From the NCBI RefSeq assembly GCF_022815645.1, contig NZ_JALGRO010000008.1, forward strand, positions 62,001 through 126,000: DNA of 64,000 nt, read 5' to 3'. A program made the position numbers and the translations under genes. The notes under the pieces are model-generated. The model saw only the letters and a program-made list of their open reading frames with translations, ran no database searches and was not told where the DNA came from. Position 1 is the stretch's first letter; each line of letters opens with the position of its first letter. Source of the DNA: Curtobacterium sp. VKM Ac-2922. Its GTDB lineage: Bacteria; Actinomycetota; Actinomycetes; Actinomycetales; Microbacteriaceae. Shown piece after piece: positions 1 through 8,447 of the stretch.

Positions 1-1401
1 GACCTGGCGACCAACACGGGTGACTCGAGCGACGGCGGCAAGACCTGGACCTACCACCTCAAGCAGGGCCTGAAGTTCCAGGACGGCTCCGCGATCACCA
101 CCAAGGACATCAAGTGGGGCATCGAGCGCTCGTTCGCGCCGACCCTGACCGGTGGCCTGAGCTACCACAAGTCGCTGCTGGTCGGCGGCGACAGCTACAA
201 GGGGCCGTTCGAGGGCAAGACGCTCGACAGCATCGAGACCCCGGACGACTCGACCATCGTCTTCAAGCTCAACGCGCCGTACGGTGACTGGCCGTGGTTG
301 GCGTCGATGCCCGCGTTCACGCCGGTCCCCGAGGGGCAGGGCACGGACACCGGTGCCTACGACGCCAAGCCCGTCGCGAGCGGCCCGTACCAGATCCAGT
401 CCAACACGCAGGGCTCGCAGGTCACGCTCGTGCGCAACAAGGAGTGGAGCGCGAAGACCGACACCGTCCGCACCGCCGGTCCGTCGAAGATCGTCTTCAA
501 GGAGGGCCAGGACGCCTCCACCATCACGCAGAGCCTGATCGCCGACAACGGTGACGCCAAGAACTCGTTCGGCGCGATCTACCTGGGTGCCGCCGAGCTG
601 AACCAGGTGCGCTCGAACCCCGCCGCGCAGGACCGTCTCGCCACGAGCAAGGCCGGCCCGATCACCTACATGGCGATCAACACGCAGCGCGGGCAGCTCA
701 AGGACCTCAAGGTCCGACAGGCCCTGCAGTACGCCGTCGACCGCAAGTCCTTCCGCATCGCTGCTGGTGGTGCGCTCGCCGGGTCGTACGCGTCGACGCT
801 CATCACGCCGGGCATCGCCGGGCGCCAGGACTACGACCTGTACAAGACGAGCGCCACGGGTGACGTCGACAAGGCGAAGCAGCTGCTGAAGGAAGCCGGG
901 GCGACCGACCTCAAGCTCACCCTCGTCACGCAGAACGACCCGACGTACCTGGCGCAGGCCCAGGCGCTGCAGTCCGGGCTCAAGCGTGCCGGCATCACCG
1001 TGACGCTCAAGCCGCTCGACTACGACTCCTTCACCCAGGCGACGACGAACGGCACCGACTTCGACCTGTCGCTGTCGAGCTGGCAGCCGGACTTCCCGAG
1101 CGCGAACGCCAACCTGCAGCCGCTGTACGCCTCGTCGCAGATCGGTGGCGGCGGCTACAACGTGTCGAAGTACAGCAACCCCGACGTCGATGCGCTCATC
1201 GCGAAGGCGACCGGCACGGTCGACCAGCAGGACGCGCAGAAGCTGTGGGCTCAGGCCGACGAGAAGATCATGGAGGACGCCCCCGTCGTCCCGCTGATCT
1301 ACGCGAAGCAGTCGTTCCTGGCCGGCTCGAACGTCGCCGACTTCCGCATCGCGGACTTCCCGGCGTACCCGAACTACCTCACGGTGTCGCTCGCCAAGTG
1401 A
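1..1401 (+). CDS. ABC transporter solute-binding protein, family 5 (5' truncated)
   Basis: The frame is open from the first base, so the start codon and any signal peptide lie outside the window; 466 residues are visible. The protein reads as a DppA/OppA-type (SBP_bac_5) extracellular receptor that would deliver oligopeptides or similar solutes to the importer encoded just downstream. Visible family features are the KTWTYHLKQGLKF segment near the beginning, ALQYAVDRKSF near visible residue 241, and the closing DAPVVPLIY segment. The TGA overlaps the GTG of the ATPase gene as GTGA, so the two are translationally coupled. The exact substrate cannot be read from sequence; nickel or other dipeptide-like ligands remain possible. 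Confidence 0.9.
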   Translation, partial: DLATNTGDSSDGGKTWTYHLKQGLKFQDGSAITTKDIKWGIERSFAPTLTGGLSYHKSLLVGGDSYKGPFEGKTLDSIETPDDSTIVFKLNAPYGDWPWLASMPAFTPVPEGQGTDTGAYDAKPVASGPYQIQSNTQGSQVTLVRNKEWSAKTDTVRTAGPSKIVFKEGQDASTITQSLIADNGDAKNSFGAIYLGAAELNQVRSNPAAQDRLATSKAGPITYMAINTQRGQLKDLKVRQALQYAVDRKSFRIAAGGALAGSYASTLITPGIAGRQDYDLYKTSATGDVDKAKQLLKEAGATDLKLTLVTQNDPTYLAQAQALQSGLKRAGITVTLKPLDYDSFTQATTNGTDFDLSLSSWQPDFPSANANLQPLYASSQIGGGGYNVSKYSNPDVDALIAKATGTVDQQDAQKLWAQADEKIMEDAPVVPLIYAKQSFLAGSNVADFRIADFPAYPNYLTVSLAK

Positions 1402-3200
1402 CCGATCCGATCCTGCAGGTCGAGGGGCTCCACGTCGCGTTCGGCGACGCGGAGCCCGTCGTCCGTGACGTCTCCTTCACCCTGACGCCCGGACGGGTGC
1501 TCGCCCTGGTCGGGGAGTCCGGCTCGGGCAAGTCCGTCAGCGCGATGAGCGTGCTCGGGCTCCTGCCGCCGCAGGCCCGGGTGTCGGGCAGCATCCGGTT
1601 CCGCGGCGACGAGCTCGTGGGCGCGCCGACCGAGCGGCTGCGTGCCGTTCGTGGTGCGGGCATCGGGGTCGTGTTCCAAGAGCCGATGAACTCGTTCACG
1701 CCCGTGCTGTCGATCGGCACGCAGATCGCCGAGGCCGTCCGGGCACACCCCCGAGGCCTCGATCGTGCGGGTGTCTCCGCGCGCATCGACGAGCTGCTGC
1801 GCTCGGCTGGGCTGTCCGACCCGGACCGCATCCGCCGCGCGTACCCGCACGAGCTCTCCGGTGGACAGCTGCAGCGCGCGATGATCGCGATGGCGCTGGC
1901 CGGCGACCCGGTGGCCCTGATCGCCGACGAGCCGACGACCGCGCTCGACGTCACCGTGCAGGCGGGCATCCTCGACCTGCTGCGCGACCTGTGTCGCGAG
2001 CGCGACCTGGCCGTCCTGCTCATCACACACGACATGGGCGTGGTGGCCGACGTCGCCGACGAGGTCCTGGTGATGCGTCGCGGCGAGGCCGTCGAGCACG
2101 GCGCGGTCGCTGCGCTGTTCGGTGCACCACAGGCCGCGTACACGCGTGCCCTGCTGGCCGCCGTCCCCGGACTGGAGGCTCGGGACCCGTCCGCCACGCC
2201 TGCCCGGCCGCCGGCCGGTCCGGCCCACCCCGCGGCCGGTCCCGCCGAGTCTCGGCCCACCGGACAGAATGCGGCGCACGACGGCCGCAATGTGTCCGCC
2301 GAGCCGAGTCTCGGCGACCCGCGCGCCGTCGTCGAGCCGAGTCTCGGCGACCCACGCGACGTGGCGGAGGCGAGTGGGGCCTCCCGTCCGGTGGTCGCGC
2401 AGGTGCGCGACGTGAGCGTCCGCTACGACCGGCGCGGTGCGCCGACCGTCTCGGGCATCGACTTCACGCTGCACGCCGGGCAGACGCTCGGCCTGGTGGG
2501 GGAGTCCGGGTCCGGCAAGTCGACCATCGGGCGGGCCCTCGCCGGCCTGGTGCCGGTCGTGGCCGGGTCCGTCGAGGTCGACGGCAGCGATCTCCGCACC
2601 GCGCGTGGACGTCGCCTGCGCGAGGTCCGCAGCCGCGTCGGGATCGTGTTCCAGGACCCCGCGTCGTCGTTGAACCCGCGACAGACCATCGGCTGGAGCA
2701 TCGCCGAACCGCTGCTGGTGCACGGGGTCTCGCCGTCCGAGCGGTCCACGCGTGTGCACGACCTGCTGGTCGCGGTGCAGCTCGACCCGACCTGGGCCGA
2801 GCGGTTCCCGCACGAGCTGTCGGGCGGGCAGCGGCAGCGCGTCGCCGTCGCCCGTGCTCTGGCCCTCCGGCCCGCACTCGTGATCGCCGACGAGCCGACC
2901 TCGGCGCTCGACGTCACCGTGCAGGCGGCCGTGCTCGACTTGCTGGCCGCGCTGCAGGACGACTTCGGGTTCGGCATGCTGCTCATCAGCCACGACCTGG
3001 CCGTCGTGCGGCAGCTCGCCGACCAGGTCATCGTGCTCCGTGACGGGCGCGTGGTCGAACGCGGTGCCACCGAGGCTGTGCTCGACGACCCGCACGAGGA
3101 CTACACGCGCATGCTGCTGGCCGCCGCACCCGTGGCGGACCCCACCCGCCAGGCCGAGCGTCGTGCCGCCTGGCGTCGACTGACGGAGGCTGCCTCGTGA
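1398..3200 (+). CDS. Fused double ATP-binding protein of peptide-type ABC importer
   Basis: A 600-residue protein joins two nucleotide-binding domains that are usually separate (DppD and DppF type). Domain 1 has Walker A GESGSGKS near residues 39-46, signature LSGGQ near 153 and Walker B LIADEP near 174; domain 2 has a second GESGSGKS near 368, SGGQRQR and VIADEPTSALD. It would power the importer formed with the neighbouring permeases. The GTG start at 1398 is set by the GTGA overlap with the receptor gene. The linker (about residues 268-335) is Pro/Ala-rich and includes two copies of EPSLGDPR, encoded by a palindromic DNA repeat that looks out of place in a coding region. Confidence 0.92.
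   Translation: MTDPILQVEGLHVAFGDAEPVVRDVSFTLTPGRVLALVGESGSGKSVSAMSVLGLLPPQARVSGSIRFRGDELVGAPTERLRAVRGAGIGVVFQEPMNSFTPVLSIGTQIAEAVRAHPRGLDRAGVSARIDELLRSAGLSDPDRIRRAYPHELSGGQLQRAMIAMALAGDPVALIADEPTTALDVTVQAGILDLLRDLCRERDLAVLLITHDMGVVADVADEVLVMRRGEAVEHGAVAALFGAPQAAYTRALLAAVPGLEARDPSATPARPPAGPAHPAAGPAESRPTGQNAAHDGRNVSAEPSLGDPRAVVEPSLGDPRDVAEASGASRPVVAQVRDVSVRYDRRGAPTVSGIDFTLHAGQTLGLVGESGSGKSTIGRALAGLVPVVAGSVEVDGSDLRTARGRRLREVRSRVGIVFQDPASSLNPRQTIGWSIAEPLLVHGVSPSERSTRVHDLLVAVQLDPTWAERFPHELSGGQRQRVAVARALALRPALVIADEPTSALDVTVQAAVLDLLAALQDDFGFGMLLISHDLAVVRQLADQVIVLRDGRVVERGATEAVLDDPHEDYTRMLLAAAPVADPTRQAERRAAWRRLTEAAS
2244..2348. repeat. Three copies of palindrome GCCGAGTCTCGGC inside the ATPase linker
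   Basis: The 13-mer GCCGAGTCTCGGC, whose two halves are inverted repeats, occurs at 2244-2256, 2303-2315 and 2336-2348. The last two copies are 33 bp apart, exactly 11 codons, and give the repeated peptide EPSLGDPR. The copies lie only in the linker between the two ATPase domains, where an in-frame insertion could be tolerated. Confidence 0.75.
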
Positions 3201-4135
3201 CCGCGAACGTCGTCGAACGGCCGATCTCGGCGTCGGCCGCCCGCTCGACCGGCTTCCGCGCCGTCGTCCGCCGGGTCCGCAGTGACCGGTGGGCGGTGGC
3301 CTCGGCCGTCGTCATCGTGGTGTTCCTGCTGGTCGCCGTGCTCGCTCCGGTGATCGCCGGCCTCAGCGGACAGGACCCGTACGGCTACAACATCGACGCG
3401 CTCAACTCGTTCGGCGCTCCGCGTGGGTCGCTCGGCGGTGTCAGCGCGGACCACTGGTTCGGCGTCGAGCCGCTCACCGGACGCGACCTGTTCGCGATCG
3501 TGACCTACGGCGCGCGGACCTCGCTCGGCATCGGCCTGGCCGCCACGGGGATGTCGATCGTGATCGGCGTGCTCGTCGGTGTCACGACCGGGTTCTTCGG
3601 CGGCTGGTACGACCGCGTGCTGTCGCGCGTGGTCGACGTGATGTTCGGCTTCCCCTCGCTGGTCTTCATGATCGCGCTGACCGCCATCGTGCCGACGTCG
3701 TTCCCGAAGCCGCTGCTGGTCGTGCTGGTCATCGGGTTCTTCGGCTGGCCGGCCGTTGCCCGCGTGGTCCGTGGCCAGACACTGTCGCTGCGGACACGGA
3801 ACTACGTCGTCGCCTCGACCGCGCTCGGCGCCGGACGCTGGCACGTCATCCGCACGCAGCTGCTGCCGAACCTGGCCGCGACGATCACCGTCTACGCCAC
3901 GATCTCGATCCCGTCGATGATCGGCGCCGAGGCCGCGCTGTCGTTCCTGGCCGTCGGCGTCACCCCACCGACACCGTCGTGGGGCCGCAGCATCGGCGAC
4001 GCGATCGGCTGGGTGCAGACCGACCCGATGTACCTGGTGTTCCCGGGTGCCGCGCTGTTCCTGATCACCCTGGCGTTCAACGTGCTCGGCGATGCCCTGC
4101 GCGACGCCCTCGACCCACGGGGAGGCACCCGATGA
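3197..4135 (+). CDS. ABC importer permease, DppC-like
   Basis: A 312-residue inner-membrane permease of the BPD transport family (DppC/OppC subgroup). It has an N-terminal membrane segment (around VVIVVFLLVAVLAPVIAGL), a periplasmic stretch, then the conserved permease core; the coupling loop carries ALGAGRWHVIRTQLLPN, the EAA-like segment that contacts the ATPase. It ends in NVLGDALRDALDPR, typical of DppC proteins. The GTG start overlaps the ATPase stop as GTGA and its own stop overlaps the next ATG as ATGA. With the DppB-like partner it forms the membrane channel of the peptide-type importer. Confidence 0.92.
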   Translation: MTANVVERPISASAARSTGFRAVVRRVRSDRWAVASAVVIVVFLLVAVLAPVIAGLSGQDPYGYNIDALNSFGAPRGSLGGVSADHWFGVEPLTGRDLFAIVTYGARTSLGIGLAATGMSIVIGVLVGVTTGFFGGWYDRVLSRVVDVMFGFPSLVFMIALTAIVPTSFPKPLLVVLVIGFFGWPAVARVVRGQTLSLRTRNYVVASTALGAGRWHVIRTQLLPNLAATITVYATISIPSMIGAEAALSFLAVGVTPPTPSWGRSIGDAIGWVQTDPMYLVFPGAALFLITLAFNVLGDALRDALDPRGGTR

Positions 4136-5130
4136 GCGCCCTGCGCTTCCTGCTGTTCCGCGTGCTCGGCGCCGTGGTCGTCCTGCTCGTGGTCGCCGCG
4201 GTGACCTACGCGCTGTTCATGCTGCTGCCGACGAACCCCGCGCGGGCGATCTGCGACAAGCCCTGCACGGCCGATCGGCTGGCGCAGGTGCAGGCGTTCC
4301 TCGGCACGGACAAGCCCTGGATCGCGCAGTTCGGTGCCTACCTGGGTGGGATCTTCACCGGGCGGACCTTCGGCAGCGGCACGTCTGCCATCCACTGCGC
4401 CGCCCCGTGTTTCGGGTACTCGTTCCAGCTGCACGACAGCGTCACCTCGCTCATCCTGACCCGGCTGCCCGTCACCGCGTCGATCGCCGTCGGTGCCGCG
4501 GTGCTGTGGCTCGTCGCGGGTGTCGCCGGGGGAGCGGCCTCGGCCCTGCGCCGCGGGTCCGTGCTCGACCGCACCGTGATGGGCATCGCGGTGGCGGGGG
4601 TGTCCTCGCCCGCGTACCTGATCGGGTTGCTGTCGATCCTGCTGTTCGGGTTCGTCCTGGGCGTGCTGCCGACCAGCGGGTACGTGCCCTTCACCGAGGA
4701 CCCCGTCGGGTGGCTGACGCACCTGGTGCTGCCGTGGTGTGTGCTGGCGTTCATCAGCGCCGCGATCTACGCCCGACTGACCCGCGGCGAGATGCTCGAG
4801 GCGATGTCGCAGGACTTCGTCCGCACGGCCCGCGCCAAGGGCATCCGCGAGCGTCAGGTCGTCGTGCGGCACGGGCTGCGCACGGCGATCCTGCCCGTGG
4901 TGACGCTGTTCGGGCTGGACCTCGGGTCACTGCTCGGCGGGGCCGTCATCACCGAGAAGGTGTTCTCGATGCAGGGGCTCGGCGCGCTGCTGATCGACGC
5001 CGTGCACACGCTCGACCTGCAGGTCGTCGTCGGGTTCACACTGTTCTCGGCGTTCCTGGTCGTCACCGCGAACGTGATCGTCGACGTCGTCTACGCGGTC
5101 GTGGACCCCCGGGTGCGCCGGCGGGCGTAG
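4132..5130 (+). CDS. ABC importer permease, DppB-like
   Basis: A 332-residue permease of the DppB/OppB subgroup. It starts with one hydrophobic segment (LFRVLGAVVVLLVVAAVTYAL) followed by the LLPTNPA motif of this subgroup; the C-terminal core has the EAA-like loop DFVRTARAKGIRERQVVVRH and ends in VDVVYAVVDPRVR. The ATG at 4132 overlaps the preceding stop (ATGA). Unusual for the family are four cysteines in the extracellular region (ICDKPC and IHCAAPC), which could pair as disulfides. The operon order receptor, double ATPase, C-type permease, B-type permease inverts the usual B-then-C order. Confidence 0.92.
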   Translation: MSALRFLLFRVLGAVVVLLVVAAVTYALFMLLPTNPARAICDKPCTADRLAQVQAFLGTDKPWIAQFGAYLGGIFTGRTFGSGTSAIHCAAPCFGYSFQLHDSVTSLILTRLPVTASIAVGAAVLWLVAGVAGGAASALRRGSVLDRTVMGIAVAGVSSPAYLIGLLSILLFGFVLGVLPTSGYVPFTEDPVGWLTHLVLPWCVLAFISAAIYARLTRGEMLEAMSQDFVRTARAKGIRERQVVVRHGLRTAILPVVTLFGLDLGSLLGGAVITEKVFSMQGLGALLIDAVHTLDLQVVVGFTLFSAFLVVTANVIVDVVYAVVDPRVRRRA

Positions 5131-5144
5131 CGCGGCCGCGCGTG

Positions 5145-5204
5145 GTGCGAGGTTGATCGGCCGGTGCGAGGTCGTTTCCCCGCACCCGCCGATCACCCTC
5201 GCAC
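5145..5204. repeat. Nested palindromic element with GTGCGAGG arms
   Basis: The 114-bp gap between the convergent permease and acetyltransferase genes holds a 17-bp inverted repeat (5145-5161 and 5188-5204, one mismatch; arms begin GTGCGAGG and end CCTCGCAC). A second hairpin, GGTGCG/CGCACC, is nested inside. Related GTGCGAGG/CCTCGCAC units recur near 38200-38400, 40640-40932 and, more weakly, 49590-49680. It could act as a bidirectional terminator or be a REP-like element. Confidence 0.7.
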
Positions 5205-5243
5205 GGGCCTCGAACCCCGCACGGTGCGACGGGGCATCGCGCG

Positions 5244-6560
5244 TCAGAAGTACGTGATGCCGTGCGGGGTCCGCGCGGGCAGCAGCATCGCACGCAGCAG
5301 CAGGGGCGCCGCCGGGTTCGACGCACGCAGCAGCCCCGCGGCGGCCAGCGTCACCGGGGACACCGACCCGAGCAGCAGCGCGCCGAGGTCGGCGACGTCG
5401 AGCTGCACGTCGGACGGGGCGTCGGCGACGTCGGACTCCCGCGTCACGGTGCCCACACCGGACACCACGTCGAGCCGGTACGTCCCCGTGGCGTGCCCGA
5501 GTGCGTCGGACACCGCCAGCACGAGCGTGCCGTCGGCGGCGTACGGGCGCGAGGACAGCGTGGCCGCGACGTCGAGCACGCGCAGCCAGACGTGGTCCTC
5601 CTCGTGGTCGACGTCGTACGCACGGTTGTCGCCGAGGGCCGCGACGATCGGGTCGTCGAGCCGTGACCGGTTGTACTTGACGACGTCGTTCAGGTCGATC
5701 GACAGCAGGAACTCCCACAGCGACAGGTACGCCTGGTCGGTCGCGTACACCAGGTCGAGGATCTTGACGGTGGTCTCGTCGCCCTCGTCGACGCGCCAGG
5801 TGACGTAGCCGTCGACCTCGTCCGACGCCGAGGCACGGTGGACCGCGGCGCGCACGCCCTTCGCCTTCTCGCCGTCCGGGCCGTACTCGCCGAACACGAC
5901 GGGCCACGTGCCGGTGTTCCGGATCATCGACCCCGGCGTGCGTTCGTGGAACCGTGCGAAGACGTCCTTGCCGACGCCGTCGGCCAGCCAGGCGGTGGGC
6001 ACGACGGTCACGATGCCCGAGGTCGGCGCGACGAAGGGCAGTGACCGGTTGCGGCGCACGCTGACGGCACGCTCGCGGATGGTGCAGCCGAAGCCGAAGC
6101 GTCGGTAGATCGTGCCCTCGGACGCGGTGAGCGAGGCCATCGCGTAGCCCTCGTCGACACCGCGCTGCAGCGCGTGGGTCATCATCGCGCGCAGGATGCC
6201 CCGACGGCGCTCGGTCGGCCGGACCGTGACTGCGGAGATGGCCTGCGTGTCGACGGACGACCCGTCGCCCCAGCTCAGCGCCTTGCGGAACCAGGTGAAC
6301 GTGCCGACCGGCCAGGTCTCGTCGACGGACCCGGGGAGCGGGTCCTTGACGTGGACACCCAGGAAGGTCTCGTTGTCGGCGATGAAGTGCGATGCCATCC
6401 GCGCGGCCAGCTCCGGCGAAGCGGATGCCTCGTGGAAGCCGAGGCCCACGGCCTCCATCCACGGGGCGGTCCGGGCGTCGGGAGCGCCGTCGGCGTCGGT
6501 GCCGGGGGTGAACTCGCGCAGGTCGAAGCGGTCGGTGAACTCGTCGTTGATCGGTGCCAC
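5244..6560 (-). CDS. Eis-like GNAT N-acetyltransferase
   Basis: A 438-residue protein resembling Eis (enhanced intracellular survival) proteins: two GNAT-fold domains followed by a sterol-carrier-like domain. The acetyl-CoA binding region is visible as VTVRPTERRRGILRAMMTHAL, followed by YRRFGFGC. The last residue is Phe (ending GITYF); in mycobacterial Eis the C-terminal Phe carboxylate takes part in catalysis, so the exact ending supports the assignment. Eis enzymes acetylate amines, including aminoglycosides in mycobacteria; the substrate here is unknown. The GTG start is placed because a TAGGGT hexamer ends six bases upstream, suggesting a leaderless mRNA. Confidence 0.85.
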   Translation of the reverse strand: MAPINDEFTDRFDLREFTPGTDADGAPDARTAPWMEAVGLGFHEASASPELAARMASHFIADNETFLGVHVKDPLPGSVDETWPVGTFTWFRKALSWGDGSSVDTQAISAVTVRPTERRRGILRAMMTHALQRGVDEGYAMASLTASEGTIYRRFGFGCTIRERAVSVRRNRSLPFVAPTSGIVTVVPTAWLADGVGKDVFARFHERTPGSMIRNTGTWPVVFGEYGPDGEKAKGVRAAVHRASASDEVDGYVTWRVDEGDETTVKILDLVYATDQAYLSLWEFLLSIDLNDVVKYNRSRLDDPIVAALGDNRAYDVDHEEDHVWLRVLDVAATLSSRPYAADGTLVLAVSDALGHATGTYRLDVVSGVGTVTRESDVADAPSDVQLDVADLGALLLGSVSPVTLAAAGLLRASNPAAPLLLRAMLLPARTPHGITYF

Positions 6561-6566
6561 GTGCCG

Positions 6567-6572
6567 ACCCTA
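6567..6572 (-). promoter_or_regulatory. -10 element of Eis-like gene (leaderless)
   Basis: TAGGGT on the minus strand ends six bases before the GTG start at 6560. That places the likely transcription start on the start codon itself. No ribosome-binding site is visible. Confidence 0.55.
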
Positions 6573-6649
6573 CCGGTGGGCCGCGCGGTCAGTCAGAGCG
6601 TGGCGCCGAAGCCCACGGCTCCACCGCAGCGACACGAACGGCCGGATGC

Positions 6650-7288
6650 TCAGAGCCCGACGACCACCAGCCAGGCGACGACCGACATGCCGACGGCCCG
6701 CAGCACCGCCGCCGCCACCGGCCGGTGCCGCCACGTGGCGACGAACTCGGCGATCGCCCCCGCGAGTGCGACCAACGTGGTCACCACGACGATGCCCGGC
6801 AGCGGATGCCCGACGACGCCCGCGCCCACCTGGTGGAACGCGATGATGCCCCACGGCACGATCCCGACCGCCGAACCGAGGCCGAGCGGCACGCGTGACC
6901 CCTCGCCGTCCGGTGGCCGAAGTCGGTCGTCCCGGTGCTGCACGACCGCGAACAGCACACCGGCCGAGGCGAGCGCGTAGATGCCGACCAGGGCGCCGAC
7001 GTCACGCACGCCGTTCAACTGCGCGATCACGAACACGGTCACCGGCGTGGTCAGCAGCGGGTCGACGGCGCCGCCCGGACGCGGGGGCAGTACCCAACCC
7101 ACGGCCAGCAGGGCGATCACGACGACCATCGCGAGTCCCACGTCCACGTGCGAGAGCGTCACGGGGTCGCGACCGTCGAGTGTCACGGTCACCGCCCGCG
7201 TGGCACGGGTACCGATCAGGGCAACGGCCGCCAGCGTGACCGTCTGGGCCGCCATCAGGAGGCCGAGGGTCCTGCGCCAGTTGCCCAT
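6650..7288 (-). CDS. Hypothetical multi-pass membrane protein
   Basis: Family not recognised. The 212-residue product is mostly hydrophobic, with about six membrane segments (for example LGLLMAAQTVTLAAVALIG, GLAMVVVIALLAVGWVLP and the C-terminal AVGMSVVAWLVVVGL) and a short charged loop (HRDDRLRPPDGEGSR). The frame stays open upstream, but the ATG at 7288 (MGNWRRTLG) is chosen: it opens a normal membrane-protein N-terminus and lies seven bases after a CAGGCT -10-like hexamer. It is transcribed away from the VOC-protein gene. No functional motif was found. Confidence 0.65.
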   Translation of the reverse strand: MGNWRRTLGLLMAAQTVTLAAVALIGTRATRAVTVTLDGRDPVTLSHVDVGLAMVVVIALLAVGWVLPPRPGGAVDPLLTTPVTVFVIAQLNGVRDVGALVGIYALASAGVLFAVVQHRDDRLRPPDGEGSRVPLGLGSAVGIVPWGIIAFHQVGAGVVGHPLPGIVVVTTLVALAGAIAEFVATWRHRPVAAAVLRAVGMSVVAWLVVVGL

Positions 7289-7295
7289 GGTCGAG

Positions 7296-7301
7296 AGCCT
7301 G
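7296..7301 (-). promoter_or_regulatory. -10 element of membrane protein gene (leaderless)
   Basis: CAGGCT on the minus strand lies seven bases before the ATG at 7288. It fits the window-wide leaderless pattern, with C in place of the first T. Confidence 0.4.
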
Positions 7302-7373
7302 CCACGCGCCTCCCTCGGTGGTTCGGAGCAAGGGGACCTTGACCGCCCTGCCGCGGGCGAGGACCATCGCGCC

Positions 7374-7793
7374 ATGAGCCTCTTCATCACCTGCCCGGTC
7401 GAGAGCGTCGAGCGCGCGACCGCCTTCTACACCGCGCTCGGCTGGACCCACGACGTCGCGATGTCGAACGACGGCGTCGCCTGCTTCACGATCGGACCGG
7501 CGCAGCAGACCGGCGCCCAGTCGGTCATGCTCGCCAGCCGCGAGATGTACGCCAGCGTCGGCGGTGTCGAGGAACTGATCGGCGGCCCGAGCACCCCGTC
7601 GAAGGTGACGGTGTCGTTCGACCTCGACAGCCAGGCGGCCATCGACGAGCTGGTCGAGCGTGCCGGGGCGGCCGGCGGTCGGATCGGCGACACCGACGAC
7701 TACCCCTTCATGTACCAGCGCCAGTTCGACGACCCGGACGGGTACCACTGGTCGCCGTTCTGGATGAAGCCCGAAGCGCCCGCCGACGCCTGA
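7374..7793 (+). CDS. VOC superfamily (glyoxalase/bleomycin-resistance-like) protein
   Basis: A 139-residue protein of the vicinal oxygen chelate fold. It has the usual N-terminal pattern for one beta-alpha-beta-beta-beta repeat (FITCPVESVERATAFYTALGW) and the closing QFDDPDGYHWSPFWM, where family members place a metal ligand and the DPDG turn. Such proteins act as small metalloenzymes or drug-binding proteins; the substrate cannot be inferred. The ATG at 7374 is preceded by GACCAT six bases upstream, a weak match to the leaderless pattern. Its stop codon directly abuts the stop of the convergent GrpB-family gene. Confidence 0.8.
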   Translation: MSLFITCPVESVERATAFYTALGWTHDVAMSNDGVACFTIGPAQQTGAQSVMLASREMYASVGGVEELIGGPSTPSKVTVSFDLDSQAAIDELVERAGAAGGRIGDTDDYPFMYQRQFDDPDGYHWSPFWMKPEAPADA

Positions 7794-8405
7794 TCACCCC
7801 CGCGGCTGCGGGTCGTGCTGGTGCGCGGGGTCCGCGGCGAAGACCCGCTCGTACACGTCGTACACGACCGCCGCCTTCGCGTCGTTGTAGCGCAGCACCC
7901 CCGCGCCGTCGGCCGCCGCGCGCTTCGCCGCCGCGTACGCCGACCGGTCCGACGGGTGCGCCCGGAGCCAGTCGACGAACACCCGGTGTCGCCGGGGCTC
8001 GACGGCGTCGGGCGGGAACACGTGCAGGTTCGCGTTGGGCTCGGTGAAGGTCAGCTGCCGGTGCGGCGAGCCCCCGAGCTCGTCGCGGAACAGCAGCCGG
8101 AAGCCGACCGCCTCGAGCCCGGGGAGCCAGGCGCCCTCGTCCAGCACGTCGGGGACGACCAGGTCGACGTCGACGATCGGTTTCGCGAGCATCCCCGGCA
8201 CCGCGGTGGACCCGACGTGGGCGATCCGGCAGTCGTCGCCGAGGGCAGCGCGGACCGCCGCGCGGACGACCAGGTACGCGGAGGCCCATCCCGGGTCGTG
8301 CTCCTGCAGCGGGCCGGGTTCCGTCTGCCGGAACGCCACCCGCTCCGCCTGCCGCGCAGCGTTGCTGTCGGGGGAGAACGGACGCCACAGGGGATGCAGG
8401 ACCAC
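7794..8405 (-). CDS. GrpB (UPF0157) family nucleotidyltransferase-like protein
   Basis: A 203-residue member of the GrpB family, a branch of the nucleotidyltransferase fold. The diagnostic core IAHVGSTAVPGMLAKPIVDV contains the GST motif and the acidic residues of the fold (followed by DLVVP), and the family's closing block VFVDWLRAHPSDRSAYAAAK is present. Biochemical roles of this family are poorly defined; some members are fused to CoA or kinase domains. The GTG start at 8405 lies six bases after a CATGAT hexamer. The stop codon abuts that of the convergent VOC-protein gene with no gap. Confidence 0.82.
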   Translation of the reverse strand: MVLHPLWRPFSPDSNAARQAERVAFRQTEPGPLQEHDPGWASAYLVVRAAVRAALGDDCRIAHVGSTAVPGMLAKPIVDVDLVVPDVLDEGAWLPGLEAVGFRLLFRDELGGSPHRQLTFTEPNANLHVFPPDAVEPRRHRVFVDWLRAHPSDRSAYAAAKRAAADGAGVLRYNDAKAAVVYDVYERVFAADPAHQHDPQPRG

Positions 8406-8411
8406 GCACCC

Positions 8412-8417
8412 ATCATG
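8412..8417 (-). promoter_or_regulatory. -10 element of GrpB-family gene (leaderless)
   Basis: CATGAT on the minus strand ends six bases before the GTG start at 8405, with no ribosome-binding site between. Confidence 0.4.
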
Positions 8418-8447
8418 CCGGTGCCACCACGCGCCGGGCCGCCGCCC

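Noticed and set aside
1374..3095. A 573-codon minus-strand open frame opposite the double ATPase gene.
   Set aside because: It mirrors a well-supported ATPase with all catalytic motifs; the antisense product is Arg/His-rich without domains.
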